Below are positions 11,710 to 35,309 of a DNA stretch of 64,000 bases, piece by piece. Numbering within the stretch: the first letter of the stretch is position 1; each line of letters begins with the position of its first letter. The notes under the pieces were generated by a model. It did no database searches. It was not told the DNA's origin and saw only the letters and a program-made list of their open reading frames with translations. The stretch is from Allolobophora icterica (taxonomy: Eukaryota > Annelida > Clitellata > Crassiclitellata > Lumbricidae), in assembly GCA_963556255.1 (NCBI GenBank), contig OY744613.1, forward strand, positions 44,625,291-44,689,290, written 5' to 3'. The position numbers were made by a program, and so were the translations under genes.

Positions 11710-12870
11710 TATTCGATACGAATATTGTTGGATTTAGCCTAAGCCTTCGATGCTATAGATCACTAGAGTAATTGCCCATCAGTATGACGGAAACGTCTGT
11801 CTTTCTGGCTGCACGTCTGTACGGCTATATGCCTCCTCCCTTCCTCCCGCCTCAGCTCTGTCCCGCCTTCACTCACTCCGTCTAACAATCTGTCTATCTG
11901 ACCATCCGTCCCTGTGTCAGTTTGGCTGTGCGTCTGTACGTATCCGTCCGTTCCTCACTCACTAACTCACTCCGTCTGTCAATCTATATGTCTGTCTGAC
12001 TGTGCGTCAGTACGTCCTTCAGTTTCCCTTCCTCCCTGTATGCTGACACCTAGCGACTGCAAATGAATTTGAGAGCGTTACTCCATGACAGACGGACAGA
12101 ATGGGACTATGGCATAGAGTAACAGTGTGTGTCATTAGAGTAATTAAAGGGTTTCATCTATAATTGAATTATGTGCCAAGTGTTTTTATTTTAAAGATAC
12201 TACTGGAAATGTTAATCGACTCATTGTTAACTGAATATATACCAGTCATGATTTACTGCATCAATATTTGATGCTATATAAAATAAGCCAATGAAATTGT
12301 CCATGTTAACCTTTCAAACACTCATCAACATTTCCATTTACTAATGTGTAATAGTATATTAGCTGCTTCTTCAATTTATCGTTTTCTCCTTATATGTAAA
12401 CCATTGTATGCAGATATCTAAGGTACATTTTCTGATATAATCAGCGATTTGTGACAGTAATAACATCGCTACACACGAGTTTGGTTGGTTAGAGTAACGT
12501 TACTCTGATGACAATAGTGCTGTAGTATGGCAATTTGTTTGTCAAAGTCACCTATTTGGAAAATTAAGGAAATTTAGCGTAAACAGACACATTTCCTACA
12601 TGACCAATTGACTCACTTTCATCATACACAGTTTCAGTTACATTCAGTGACTTAAGGTACAAAACCCAAAAAATTAGCGAAATGGACAGTTGTGAAATTT
12701 TCACCAAGATCTCGTCTTTGCCTCCAACGATCCTCGTCAGACTATGGCTTTGTTAGATTTTAATATGGACTACATCCCTGCATTTAAATGTTGTTGTGAT
12801 TTAATTCTGTCCTGTAGTCTTAGGCCCTGGGTCAAATAGTTTTTGCAGCACAGCCTGTGTGCCACAGGCC
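11710..12870. other. No gene seen
   Basis: 11790-12030 is rich in CTGTCTGT/CCGTCC-type pyrimidine strings. The rest is AT-rich sequence without ORFs of note or recognisable repeats. Confidence 0.6.
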
Positions 12871-12882
12871 TACTCTAATTTC

Positions 12883-13115
12883 AGTGGCGGCGATCTTGTT
12901 TGACAGGTGGGGGGACACGGAATACCTTTTGAACTGATCTGGTCAAAAGTTCCTGATTTGGTCAAAAAAGAGGTACAAACATTTTTTTCGCGCGTTCTGT
13001 TGACCTGTTTTAGGGTTTCTTCAAAATTTGGGGGACAGATGTATGGTGTGTCCCCCAACATTCAAAGGTGAGGGGACTTGTCCCTCTCGACCCCCCCCCC
13101 AGATCGCCGCCCATG
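12883..13115. mobile_element. hAT MITE, 233 bp
   Basis: Ends CAGTGGCGGCGATC and GATCGCCGCCCATG are inverted repeats, flanked by the perfect 8-bp duplication TCTAATTT (12875-12882 and 13116-13123). A relative of the left half (CAGAGGCGGCGATCTTGTTTG) lies at 46260. It is inserted at the edge of decayed copy 2. Confidence 0.85.
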
Positions 13116-13870
13116 TCTAATTTAATTCAGTTTGATAATTTATAACATATTGTCGCTGCAATATATAATTGCAATTTAAGTTAAATACAAAATGTAATTT
13201 GTGCTTTTGAGACAACGGAAAAGATAAGAATATTATACAGGCTATGAACATACAAAGAAATCAATTTGTGCAGTGTTCTGAAAAATGTAACAATTTCGGA
13301 CTTTGTGAGGGCACTCATCGTGAAAGCTTGAGCTTACACAGACAAGACTGGATTTCAGTTAAGAACTGTATAAATACCATCGTCCAGAAAGTTTATATTT
13401 GGGCCTCTCAACTGGTCAGCCTGAGCTGTGTTTCATAAAGGAAGAACTATGTCTTGTCACACGCAAGAAACAAATCTTCTTTGAAAATGCCATTATGCCT
13501 ATTTTGTCAGAGTAGGCTACCAATTATGTTTGGACAGCCGGCTTCACCAAATTCAAGGTTTGCGCGGCGCTGCAGAGAATGAACAGCGCCCTTTTATTCT
13601 TTTCAACTAATAGTGCTAGTACATTACAGTTACTGCCTTTCATAACATGACCCCGATTGTCTTCAGTCATTAGCGTTAGTCCCGGCCCTTCCTCCCCCAT
13701 TCCTCCCTCACCGGTCGTCCGGCCGGCCGACTCTGTATGAAGTTTCTTGTTTTTGCAATAAGCCAATAGTAGCAGTTAAGGATCGACCGACGGATCGAAC
13801 GACATAACAGATATCCGTAATGTTATTGTGTTATATAATATTATATTGTTTGATAAGAAAAATCCACTTA
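13116..13870 (+). pseudogene. Decayed copy 2 of the Tudor/recombinase gene terminal exon and 3' flank
   Basis: 13116-13208 matches the end of the last intron of the gene at 22-35 kb, and 13209-13390 matches its last exon. An open stretch still reads SLSLHRQDWISVKNCINTIV against SLSSHRQDWISVKNCINTMV in the gene. The intron acceptor AG is altered and upstream codons are frameshifted. From 13391 it departs from the gene but keeps matching copy 1, so copies 1 and 2 share a 3' flank the gene lacks. This suggests copies 1 and 2 derive from each other or from a common unit. Confidence 0.75.
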
Positions 13871-13990
13871 TCCACAAATATAATAAACGGACCTTAATTT
13901 ATCTATAAAGTTAATACTATGCACTTATAATCATTCTGAAATAATTGGCACAGTCCTATTATATCTATCTGTCCGTCCGACCGTCCGTCC

Positions 13991-14129
<139 letters not shown>

Positions 14130-14405
14130 ATCATTTTGAAACCAGCGCCAGCCAGCACAGTAGTATTTAGTTTAAAATTGAAAATAATATATAGCCATGA
14201 TTACATCAATGATCCTACACCTACAGAAATGTTCTCTAGCGCATGACCTGCTTTGAAAATAGTACATCATACGTACACAAGAAAATAGTGTACTAAGTTA
14301 GATATGCTGCAGCTGTGGCAGCTGTCATTCGCCTGTTCATTCGACCCCATGGGTCGGAAGCTGTTTGCTGCCACAGCTTAACTCGGCCAACGGTCACTCT
14401 ATTTC

Positions 14406-14525
<120 letters not shown>

Positions 14526-14686
14526 AGATAGATCTCTGATAATCTGGCTGACACACCTCAACAGGTTACAAGATAATAGCAAATAGCAAGAGAAAAAATC
14601 GCCTATTGACGATTAACAAATAGAATCCCACAAGTTAGGCGTCCCCGGTGAGTGGCACTCTGGGCTAGTCTCTCAGATGTTAGGGG

Positions 14687-14850
14687 GACGCGGTGGTGTA
14701 GTGGTGTGGGTCGTTGCCTTGTAACCGAAGGGTCGCAGGTTCGATTCCCACCTCAAGCCACTGCGTAGCGACCCAAGTGCTTCTGAATCGTTGCTTCGAT
14801 CTTATCGACTGTCTACGAAATACGGCACTCTAATCTCCAGTATTTATTTA
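14687..14850 (+). mobile_element. tRNA-derived SINE
   Basis: The head GACGCGGTGGTGTAGTGGT has a good A box (TGGTGTAGTGG), and GGTTCGATTCC is a perfect B box 34 bases downstream. The anticodon-arm position reads GCCTTGTAACC. The tRNA-like part runs into an unrelated body and an ATTTATTTA tail instead of ending as a tRNA, so it is a SINE and not a tRNA gene. Confidence 0.75.
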
Positions 14851-16079
14851 TTATAGATGTCTTTAGAGCGAGCACTTGTCTGTTAGCGTAGGCCCTATGT
14901 ATATACAAGATGCTTGTCCACCCTTTGCCAGATTCCGGACTATCCTTATTCTCATATTACGTACACTTGTCTCCGTAGACTCTCTGTATGGAGACAAATG
15001 TTTTATCGATTAAATACAATTTGCATATTATAGGTTAAGTAAGTAAGTAAGTAAGTAATCTGTTATTAGCACGAGACAAACGCTCATACTTCACAACAAC
15101 AATACAAAGATTGACGAAAGTAGCAAAATAGCACAATATCAGTAGAACAAAAACAGATGCAATATTATAAACAGTTTCATAATGTCTGATTATCTAAAGC
15201 TATGTGTATATCTGAAGCTATGATCTGTGGAACATAATCATTACTCGGGTCTACAACTGGAGAGACATTAGATCTCGGAACAAGCATTATGACTAACATT
15301 AACCCAGTTTTTATAGTTGTAAAATACGCGAATGATGAAGGATTTCTTATGAAGCAATGTACTAAAGTGTGGTAGTTCGAATGCATGCCTCCTTTTTCGC
15401 ATGTTGAAGTTGTGAAGGTGCTTTGCGATCAGTAATTGGTGAAGACGGTAATGGGGTGACTTGATGCTCTTAAAGAACTTAATTAACTTTTCTCACAAAT
15501 CTTCCCCAACGTTAAAATGTCACCATTCAGAAGGTTGCTGCGCCCAGCCCTGCGCAAAAACGAATAAATTCTTCCACACAATTCTATTCTGTTGGCAACA
15601 AGCCCCAAGATGGAAGAGCTTAAGTTAGTCGGGAGACTACAAAGGCTTGGGAAATGTTCGTTAGCTTGCTGGGAGGCATTCCATGAGATCGGAGGACTCT
15701 TAGAAGGTATAGGCGTTGTCTGCATGCCTTCAAAATAGGCCTACACGTCACATGGTCTTCAAATTCTAAATTCTCTCGGAAAAGAACGTCCAGTAGTTTC
15801 ACAATTTTAACTCTTTCAATATTGCTGATAGGGTCCGGAAGAGATAAAAGTCTTGAACTCGGTCTATGAAATACAATTTCTTTTGTGTTAGCAAGATTGC
15901 CATTTTGTTGCTGGAGGTCCAATCTTTAACCCTTCGTCGGGCGGGAAAAAAAACTATACAAGTAAGGTCGTGGGGTCAATTTTGACCCCATAGTAATAAT
16001 CATGTAATTCGAATAAAATAAGCACGTAGATTGCATGAGAAGGTGATTATTATCAGTAATATTCACTTAAATGTCATTA

Positions 16080-16740
16080 CTTGTTTCACGTCCTCATGAC
16101 ATGACGTCATCTGACGTCATGGTATGATGTCATATCATGATTTCATGACTACACATACAAGCATACGCTTGTAATACTGTTCTTACACTAATATATAGTG
16201 CCATCAATACAATGAAGTGACACTGGAATGAACATAGACTACTATGAGCCTAGGAATGACATCTTGACATGACGTCAGATGACGTCATGGCATGACGTCA
16301 CTTCGTTATGTCTTGACGCCACAAACAAACAGGCTTAAATGCTATTCTTACACTAATGTATAGCACCATCAATACAATGATATGACACTATAATGAACAT
16401 AGACTTCTAGAAACCTAGGAATGACATCATGATACGACGTCTTCTGACGTCATGGCATGACGTCACGTCATGATTTCATGATGCCATGTACAAACTAATA
16501 CCGTTCTTATATTAATGTTTAGCGCCAAGAATACAACAAAATGACACTATACTGGACACAGGAGACTGCTATGAGCCTAAAATGATATCATGATATGACG
16601 TCAGATGACGTCATGACATGACGTCACGTCATGATGTCATGACGCCACATAAAAAACAGGCTTATAATACTAATGCATAGCGCCTTCGCTGCAATGAAAT
16701 GACACTAGAATGAACATAGGAGACTGCTAAGTGCCTAGGA
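16080..16740. repeat. Tandem ~165-bp units rich in TGACGTCA
   Basis: Four diverged units share ACACTAATGTATAGCACCATC, CAATACAATGA and a cluster of TGACGTCA palindromes separated by TGACGTCATGGCATGACGTC-type spacers. About ten TGACGTCA or one-off variants occur within 660 bp. TGACGTCA is the full CRE half-site palindrome bound by CREB/ATF factors. Here it lies inside a transposon, so it may be a subterminal binding array or just a repeat. Confidence 0.8.
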
Positions 16741-16759
16741 AAGCATTTCAACGATCAGC

Positions 16760-17440
16760 AGAGACACATGTCTGACAGAATATGACAGTGGGCAGGGCAC
16801 TCATTCTTATGGCATGCCTTGCACACAGCAATGGCTCTTTTGTCCGTGTGTCTGGGACAAACTTGGTAACGACCTCGTTTCTTTAGAGGTTCCCGAGTGT
16901 CGCCTATTAGTCGTTCTCTAATCAGTTCATGATGAGTTGCAATAGATCGCCGCTGTTCCTACTCATCCCTTGTCTTGTAGCCTACTCATCCCTTCTCGGA
17001 AGGGATGAGTAGGTTACAAGACAAGAGTAGGCTACAACTCGCGTCCTCTGGGAGCCACAAGTTCTTGGGCAACTCTACTCAATTAGTACGAATAGTACCA
17101 ACCAAAGTCGCTTTCTTTGTCAGCAGAACATCTCTAGCCATGGCTAGCGAGGTGACAATTAAGTTATCAATGGTAATGTTGCAACCTTCACATTCAAGAG
17201 GTTGCATGAGCTGGCGGACGTTCCTCTCATGACTTTGGTTGGAGCTGCATCGGCGCTGTCTTTGCCGCAATATATACTGGCATTGTACACGTACTTGGTT
17301 TCACGATCGTATCACATCCATAAGTTTATGCCGTATTTTTCCGACTTTGACCGCATGTTCTGTACGAATCTACACCAACCTCGATAAGGATCGAGTCTTT
17401 CGTCAATTGTGAGGAAGGGCAATTGAATCATTGTACCTTG
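16760..17440 (-). pseudogene. piggyBac transposase remnant
   Basis: On the minus strand, blocks matching the DDE_Tnp_1_7 core are visible: LPFLTIDERLDPYRG, KSEKYGINLWM, TKYVYNASIYCGK, then in another frame RQLMQPLECEGCNITIDN and LLTKKATLVGTIRTN. A Cys/His-rich C-terminal stretch (RGRYQVCPRHTDKRA, VCKACHKNECPAHC) corresponds to the transposase zinc-ribbon. Several frameshifts and stops and the absent N-terminal half make it inactive. The acidic residue in TIDE and the ITIDN block fit catalytic positions of the family. Confidence 0.8.
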
Positions 17441-18081
17441 AGCCTCTCTCCTTTTCAGTTCCGTAGACGCTTGAAAACTTGTTTGCCGGTGCTTGTGCTG
17501 AGGCGGGTCGAGAGCGCCGCTGAATTGAGTGGCGCTATATAAATGTTCGGTTACAAATTACAAATTGAGCGTTATGTAAATAGGAACAATAAATAAGAAA
17601 GTAATATTGTGGGTTTGTGCAACTATAGACTGTTTAATGATAAAGAAACATCAATAATTAGTAGTGGGGTCAAAAATGAGTGTATAAATGTCCTGTAATT
17701 TTTGTCCATCTAAAATTCCCATGCACACTCAACTGGAATATGTAATGACAACCTGTACGATAATTCTCGTGGATATTCAGAGCAAGCATTTCAGTTTTAA
17801 CAAAGATATATGGTTTGAAAATGCACGCTGGGGTCATTTTTGACCCCACGCCCGTCGAAGGGCTAATTTTAGCGAATTCATTTTCTAGGCTAACAGAGAA
17901 GTTTTGGAGAGCTAGAAGGTTAATATCATCTGCAAATTTGAAAAGACGTTGGATAGAGAGACGGGTAGGATCAATCTCCATTACAATGTAGAAGCTGGGA
18001 CCAAGACCAAACCCTTGGATAACGCTGCGATTAATGGAAGCAGAATCGGAAAATACATTCTCGCATTTGAGGACTTGAGAT

Positions 18082-18401
18082 CAGGCCCGCATTAAGGGGG
18101 GTGCTAAGGGTGCTGCAGCACCCGGGCCCGCAGTTTTAAGGGCCCGCATTTTTGGAAGTGCATAAAATTTTTGTATTGTATACTTGTATTTGGGCCCAAA
18201 AAGGTCATCACATCATCATAGAAAAGAGATGAATTACTAAAAAAATGTCATAAGACTTTTTGTAAGATGAAATTCCAAAAAAGATGGATGAAATCACCAT
18301 GTCGAAATTCAAAAATTTTTCGGCGACCATCCTTTCGGAGGCTCGTAGGCCTCCCCCAAAATCACAGCACCCGGGCCCGCACTAGCCTTAATGCGGCCCT
18401 G
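18082..18401. mobile_element. hAT MITE, 320 bp
   Basis: Ends CAGGCCCGCATTAAG and, as the complement of the right end, CAGGCCGCATTAAGG, flanked by a perfect 8-bp duplication CTTGAGAT (18074-18081 and 18402-18409). Subterminal CAGCACCCGGGCCCGC occurs near both ends. The termini resemble the 1237-bp hAT element at 2961. It interrupts the LINE on this stretch. Confidence 0.9.
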
Positions 18402-19500
18402 CTTGAGATCGACCAGTTAGGAAGTCAATGACCCGGTTTGATGCTTCCATAACGTTAGGGATTAGAATTGAATGGTCAACATCAAATGCTTTAGAGAAGT
18501 CGACTAACAGGCAACGTACATAAGAGTTGCTTTCCAGAATCAAGGTGACGTGATGTAGAAAGAATTTGATTGCACTGGTGCCGGTTGATCTGAGGCCAAA
18601 CTGGTCCTCTAAAGTTTCTCGGGGCAAATTGGATGTCAGCCACTTAGAAACAACAATTTTTGCCCGCGATTCTTGAGAGGATTGGAGTCACCCAGAGTAG
18701 ATGGTTTTGTAACTGTGTCCACGGAAGTGACCACAGTGACGCGCCAGTTACCCGGAATGGTCCCAGTTTCAAAAAAGCATTTAAACACATGAGTGACAAA
18801 TTACGCCAACTCATAGAACGTTTCTGAAAGTCCAGCGGCTGTGTTTCGCTGTGTGCGCAGAGACCTTTCGATTTCCAGTAGGCCTATATATTATTCACAT
18901 AATGGTTTAGAAATTCCGGTGTTGACTCCCATGACATTGTGTTGCTTTTAAGAACAAGGATTTCCTCAGTCAAATTGTCCACAGAAGTCGCTATTTCATC
19001 ATAGAACTTATTAGCCTAATTGATGTCATCAAAGAGGCCTGTCTAATTTATAGTGCTGCTGGTCAGGGCAGAAGACGAATTATCACACTATTTGACCGCA
19101 TCCCAAAGCTGCTTAGGTGTGGCAGCTTGTAAGGCAGAAAAACGTGTTGTGTGTTTTCCAAGATCAGCGGACTGATGCTCTCCGCAAGTGAGTCTGCGCC
19201 TTCCATTTGACCCTTCCTTCGAAGTTTATTACGCTTATTTAGAAGTGATTTTTATGACAGGGGTTATTAGGCCCTAAGTCTGGATTCTTGGTTTTTATTG
19301 TGACAGTTCTAGAAGGGATGCACTTAAGTAAGTAAGTATGTTCTTGTCAATGTGTTGGAAATTGTTTGAAGAAACATGCTGTAAATCAGACTGACATCCG
19401 AGGTGTTAAAAAGACTAATCGTGCAAATTTATAGTGAGCCTACGAGACACAATATTTTCCTCTCTGTGGTCGTTCCTTTACTTTCCTTTTGGCAATTCCG

Positions 19501-20921
19501 GTGTCGCGTGACCGACTATCCGTCCAAAAACTATCCAAGGGATGAATAAATTTACCCTCCCCCGATGGAATAAAACGGCACAGAGTAGCCTGGGCACTGG
19601 CGTAGACTTGTCCTAAATATTGGGGGGGGATTTAGGTATTCATTGTCCAAAATATTGGCGGGGCATTTTTACAACGGCGTAACTTTCCCAGAAAACTCGA
19701 AAGTAACGATTTCTCCAATTTCTCAGGAACCTAACCTCGAGAGTATATAAGAGGATCATTGACTTCACTAGATAGCCTACTATGACGGACATAGTTCTAC
19801 ATTGTCTTAAATTGCACAATTTGTAATTATGTTGCAGGGAAAAACTTCTTGATGGGGGACAATTTTGTACGACTCACGGGGGATACTTTTGCACGAGGAG
19901 GATAGCAGTCTTGTTGTCAAAACCTTAAACCTCAAGACCGAGACCAAGACCTTGAACCTCAAGACCAAGACCAAGACCTTGAACCTCAAGACCAAGACCA
20001 AGACTTTGAACCTCAAGACCAAGACCAAGACTTTGAACCTCAAGACCAAGACAAATCGAGACCAAGACCCAAAAATTACAATCATATCCAAACTTTTATT
20101 CCTTACAAAAAATTGTCAAGTCGTACTACTCGCTAATTTAATGAAAAAATTAGACTTTTATTTTATTTTATTTTATTTAAGCAAAACAACTCTGATTGCA
20201 GACTACATCATAATAATTCGTATTAACAAAAGTCGTACATGAGAAATGTTATTCCAAATGTCTTTTTGGTTTTATGAAAACCAATTCGCTCAGAATTTCT
20301 GACCAATACGTGACCTGTGGGCTTCATAAAAATTCTGCTATGCAAAAAATACGTTCTAGGCTACATGTAGGTTCGGAAAACGCTGGAACACACAGCAGCT
20401 TTTCAAGCACTGGATGTAAATGTCGTGAGTCTGTTTTGAAATTATTTCATGGTAAATAATCGGAAGTCAAAATAATTGTCCAATTGTCCAAAACAACAGT
20501 GAAGCCTCATTCACACGTCGTAAATACTAAAGCAACTGTACTAGTAATTAATGGATAAATTGTTAATTCTTGCGTTTTGTTAAATTACTGTTCACATTGA
20601 CAAAAGTCTTGGTCTTGCAAGACCAAGACAAAGACTTTGAACCTACAGACCAGGACCAAGACTTTGAACCTCAAGACCAAGACTTTGAACCTCAAGACCA
20701 AGACCTTTGGTATCAAGACCAAGACCAAGACTTTTGGTCTCAAGACCAAGATCAATACCAAGACTTTTAAAAACGAACTCGAGTGCACTCGAGACCAACA
20801 CCTTGGTCTCGAGAACAACAAGACTGGAGGATAGACCCTCCCGTTCACATTCTTCAGGCCGGATACTCCATTCTGCTACGGGGAAATAATTGTATGGGGG
20901 GATACTCTATCTTTGTGACAC
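19501..20921. mobile_element. 1.4-kb element with GTGTCAC termini, minisatellite inside
   Basis: Left end GTGTCGCGTGACCGACTATCC; complement of the right end GTGTCACAAAGATAGAGTATC. The right end matches the left end of the MITE at 2382-2727. No clear target duplication. Inside are two arrays of an ACCAAGACTTTGAACCTCAAG minisatellite (about 19917-20055 and 20605-20775), which create spurious ORFs. A CACTGGCGTAGACTTG motif at 19608 may be the edge of another hAT. 19261-19500 and 20922-21780 hold nothing recognisable. Confidence 0.5.
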
Positions 20922-21782
20922 AGGCATACTAAGCAACTTAAAAGCACCGGGCGGGGTCGTAAATGAACCCATCTGTATTTTTTACTGTAAGATCAACATG
21001 TTTGTTATTTGATTGTTAGAAACTCAAGCGAAGAGCATTTTGTGATTGCATAAAGTTGCATGCAAACGACACTGGTTTAAATTTTATTAAGAATCTCAAG
21101 TTTCCCAAAAAATTCTGAACGCCTATATTTAACAAATAATGCATCACTGGCACTTTCCCTATCATGTCACCCGGAAACTCCTGATCCATGGTCTTCGTCT
21201 TCCTCTGAGTCAGAATCGCTGAGGTCACTATCATATGTTACAGTAGCCTAGTACTCTCCTGTTCTAATAATCGTTGGGTCTCTTCTTTTCTCAAATATCT
21301 TACTGCTTTAGGTCAGCTATCCGTATTTTACTTCGAAGATAAATATAAATAAAGCGCTTGGATAAGATAGGCTTTAAGGCAAATTACCCCATAAAGAGCG
21401 ACTGCGCCATTCTTGGCTACAAAGCTACTGAAACAATCGTGTATAATCGCAACACTGAAATGAGGTAGACAGCTGGCTGTTTGAAATGCAATTTTACTAA
21501 TTCTGTTACTCTATGTGAATAACGTTTAACATGCTAATGATGACTGGGTTGAATAATATGCTATGAACTCGAACACGATGCATATCTCATCGAAAATAAC
21601 AGCTAAACAAACAATTTACTGCAAATTCCTAAAACATTTTGAAAAATATGTAACGGTTACAATTTTATAACAGCCAGCAACCGATTTGAGTCATAAAAGA
21701 CCCCGTCCCATATGCTTAGGTTTAGCCTAATGAGCTCAATGACTGACACTTTCAATGCTCTGAAACTTTGATAAACGACGCA

Positions 21783-21895
21783 CATTTGTCTCCATAGCCA
21801 ACCATGTGGGCACCAATGTTTTTGAAGTTATGTGTGAAAATACTGTGTGCATTTTATGCGTTAATGAAAACATAACTGATGTCAGTGATCACACC
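21783..21895. repeat. Diverged unit of the TTGTGGGGAC minisatellite family
   Basis: Contains CATTTGTCTCCATAGCCAACC and GTTTTTGAAGTTATGTGTG, matching 1868-1990, which lies just upstream of decayed copy 1. Here it lies just upstream of the promoter of the intact gene. Confidence 0.6.
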
Positions 21896-22003
21896 TTCCC
21901 CTTTCTCCTCCTGCAGCTGCGGTTGAGGACCCGAAGCCAGGCAATTGGTAGCGCAGGGGAACGACCTTGAAGCGAACAAAGGTACGGCCTGTGCTGCTGC
22001 TAC

Positions 22004-22010
22004 TATAAAG
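22004..22010 (+). promoter_or_regulatory. Candidate TATA box of the Tudor/recombinase gene
   Basis: TATAAAG lies 30 bases before the A of an initiator-like CCAGTC (about 22034), with the predicted start codon at 22143. That gives a 5' UTR of about 109 bases. A second initiator-like TTCAGTC occurs near 22092. Placement is by motif and spacing only. Confidence 0.45.
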
Positions 22011-22142
22011 CTATGCCTTGCATCGAGTTTCCCAGTCGTCGACTAATTTTGATAAACTATCAGAGACGTTGTTCTGTCGTTGTTGGTGGCTGTTCAGTCG
22101 TTTTGTTGTGATATACATTTTAAGAAGTTGTGTCTGCGGAAA

Positions 22143-35299
<13,157 letters not shown>

Positions 35300-35309
35300 A
35301 TTTATGGAA

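Larger units (their letters stand above)
15930..17862 (-). mobile_element. piggyBac-like element, degraded
   Basis: Ends CCCTTCGTCGGGCG and, as the complement of the right end, CCCTTCGACGGGCG, flanked by TTAA (15926-15929) and CTAA (17863-17866, one change from TTAA). TTAA target sites are diagnostic of piggyBac. Next to each end is a GGGGTCAA...TGACCCCA palindrome. The interior has a minus-strand transposase remnant, a tandem array of CRE-like motifs, an exact hairpin of about 73 bp at 16962-17034, and an L2 tail (GGCGCTATATAAATG) near 17531. Confidence 0.85.
15029..19260 (-). pseudogene. Minus-strand LINE with RT domain, (TTAC)n tail, split by two elements
   Basis: On the minus strand the order is: an ETGTIPGNWRVTVV-like block (about 18780), QFGLRSTG and VRCLLVDFSKAFD (RT motif A, 18388-18627), QGFGLGPSFYIV (motif B) and KFADDINLL (motif C) at 17880-18050, then TKEIVFHRPSSRLLSLPDP and SKLTNISQAFVVSRLT at 15620-15922. 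Stops and frameshifts break it. A piggyBac-like element (15930-17862) separates motif C from the thumb and a hAT MITE (18082-18401) lies just before motif B; removing both brings the blocks into order. The 3' end is a (TTAC)n tail at 15029-15057. Related copies: 23470-25830 and 51870-53800. Confidence 0.75.

Noticed and set aside
14687..14765. A tRNA gene
   Set aside because: A and B boxes are good, but the sequence runs into a SINE body and tail and no clean acceptor stem was seen.
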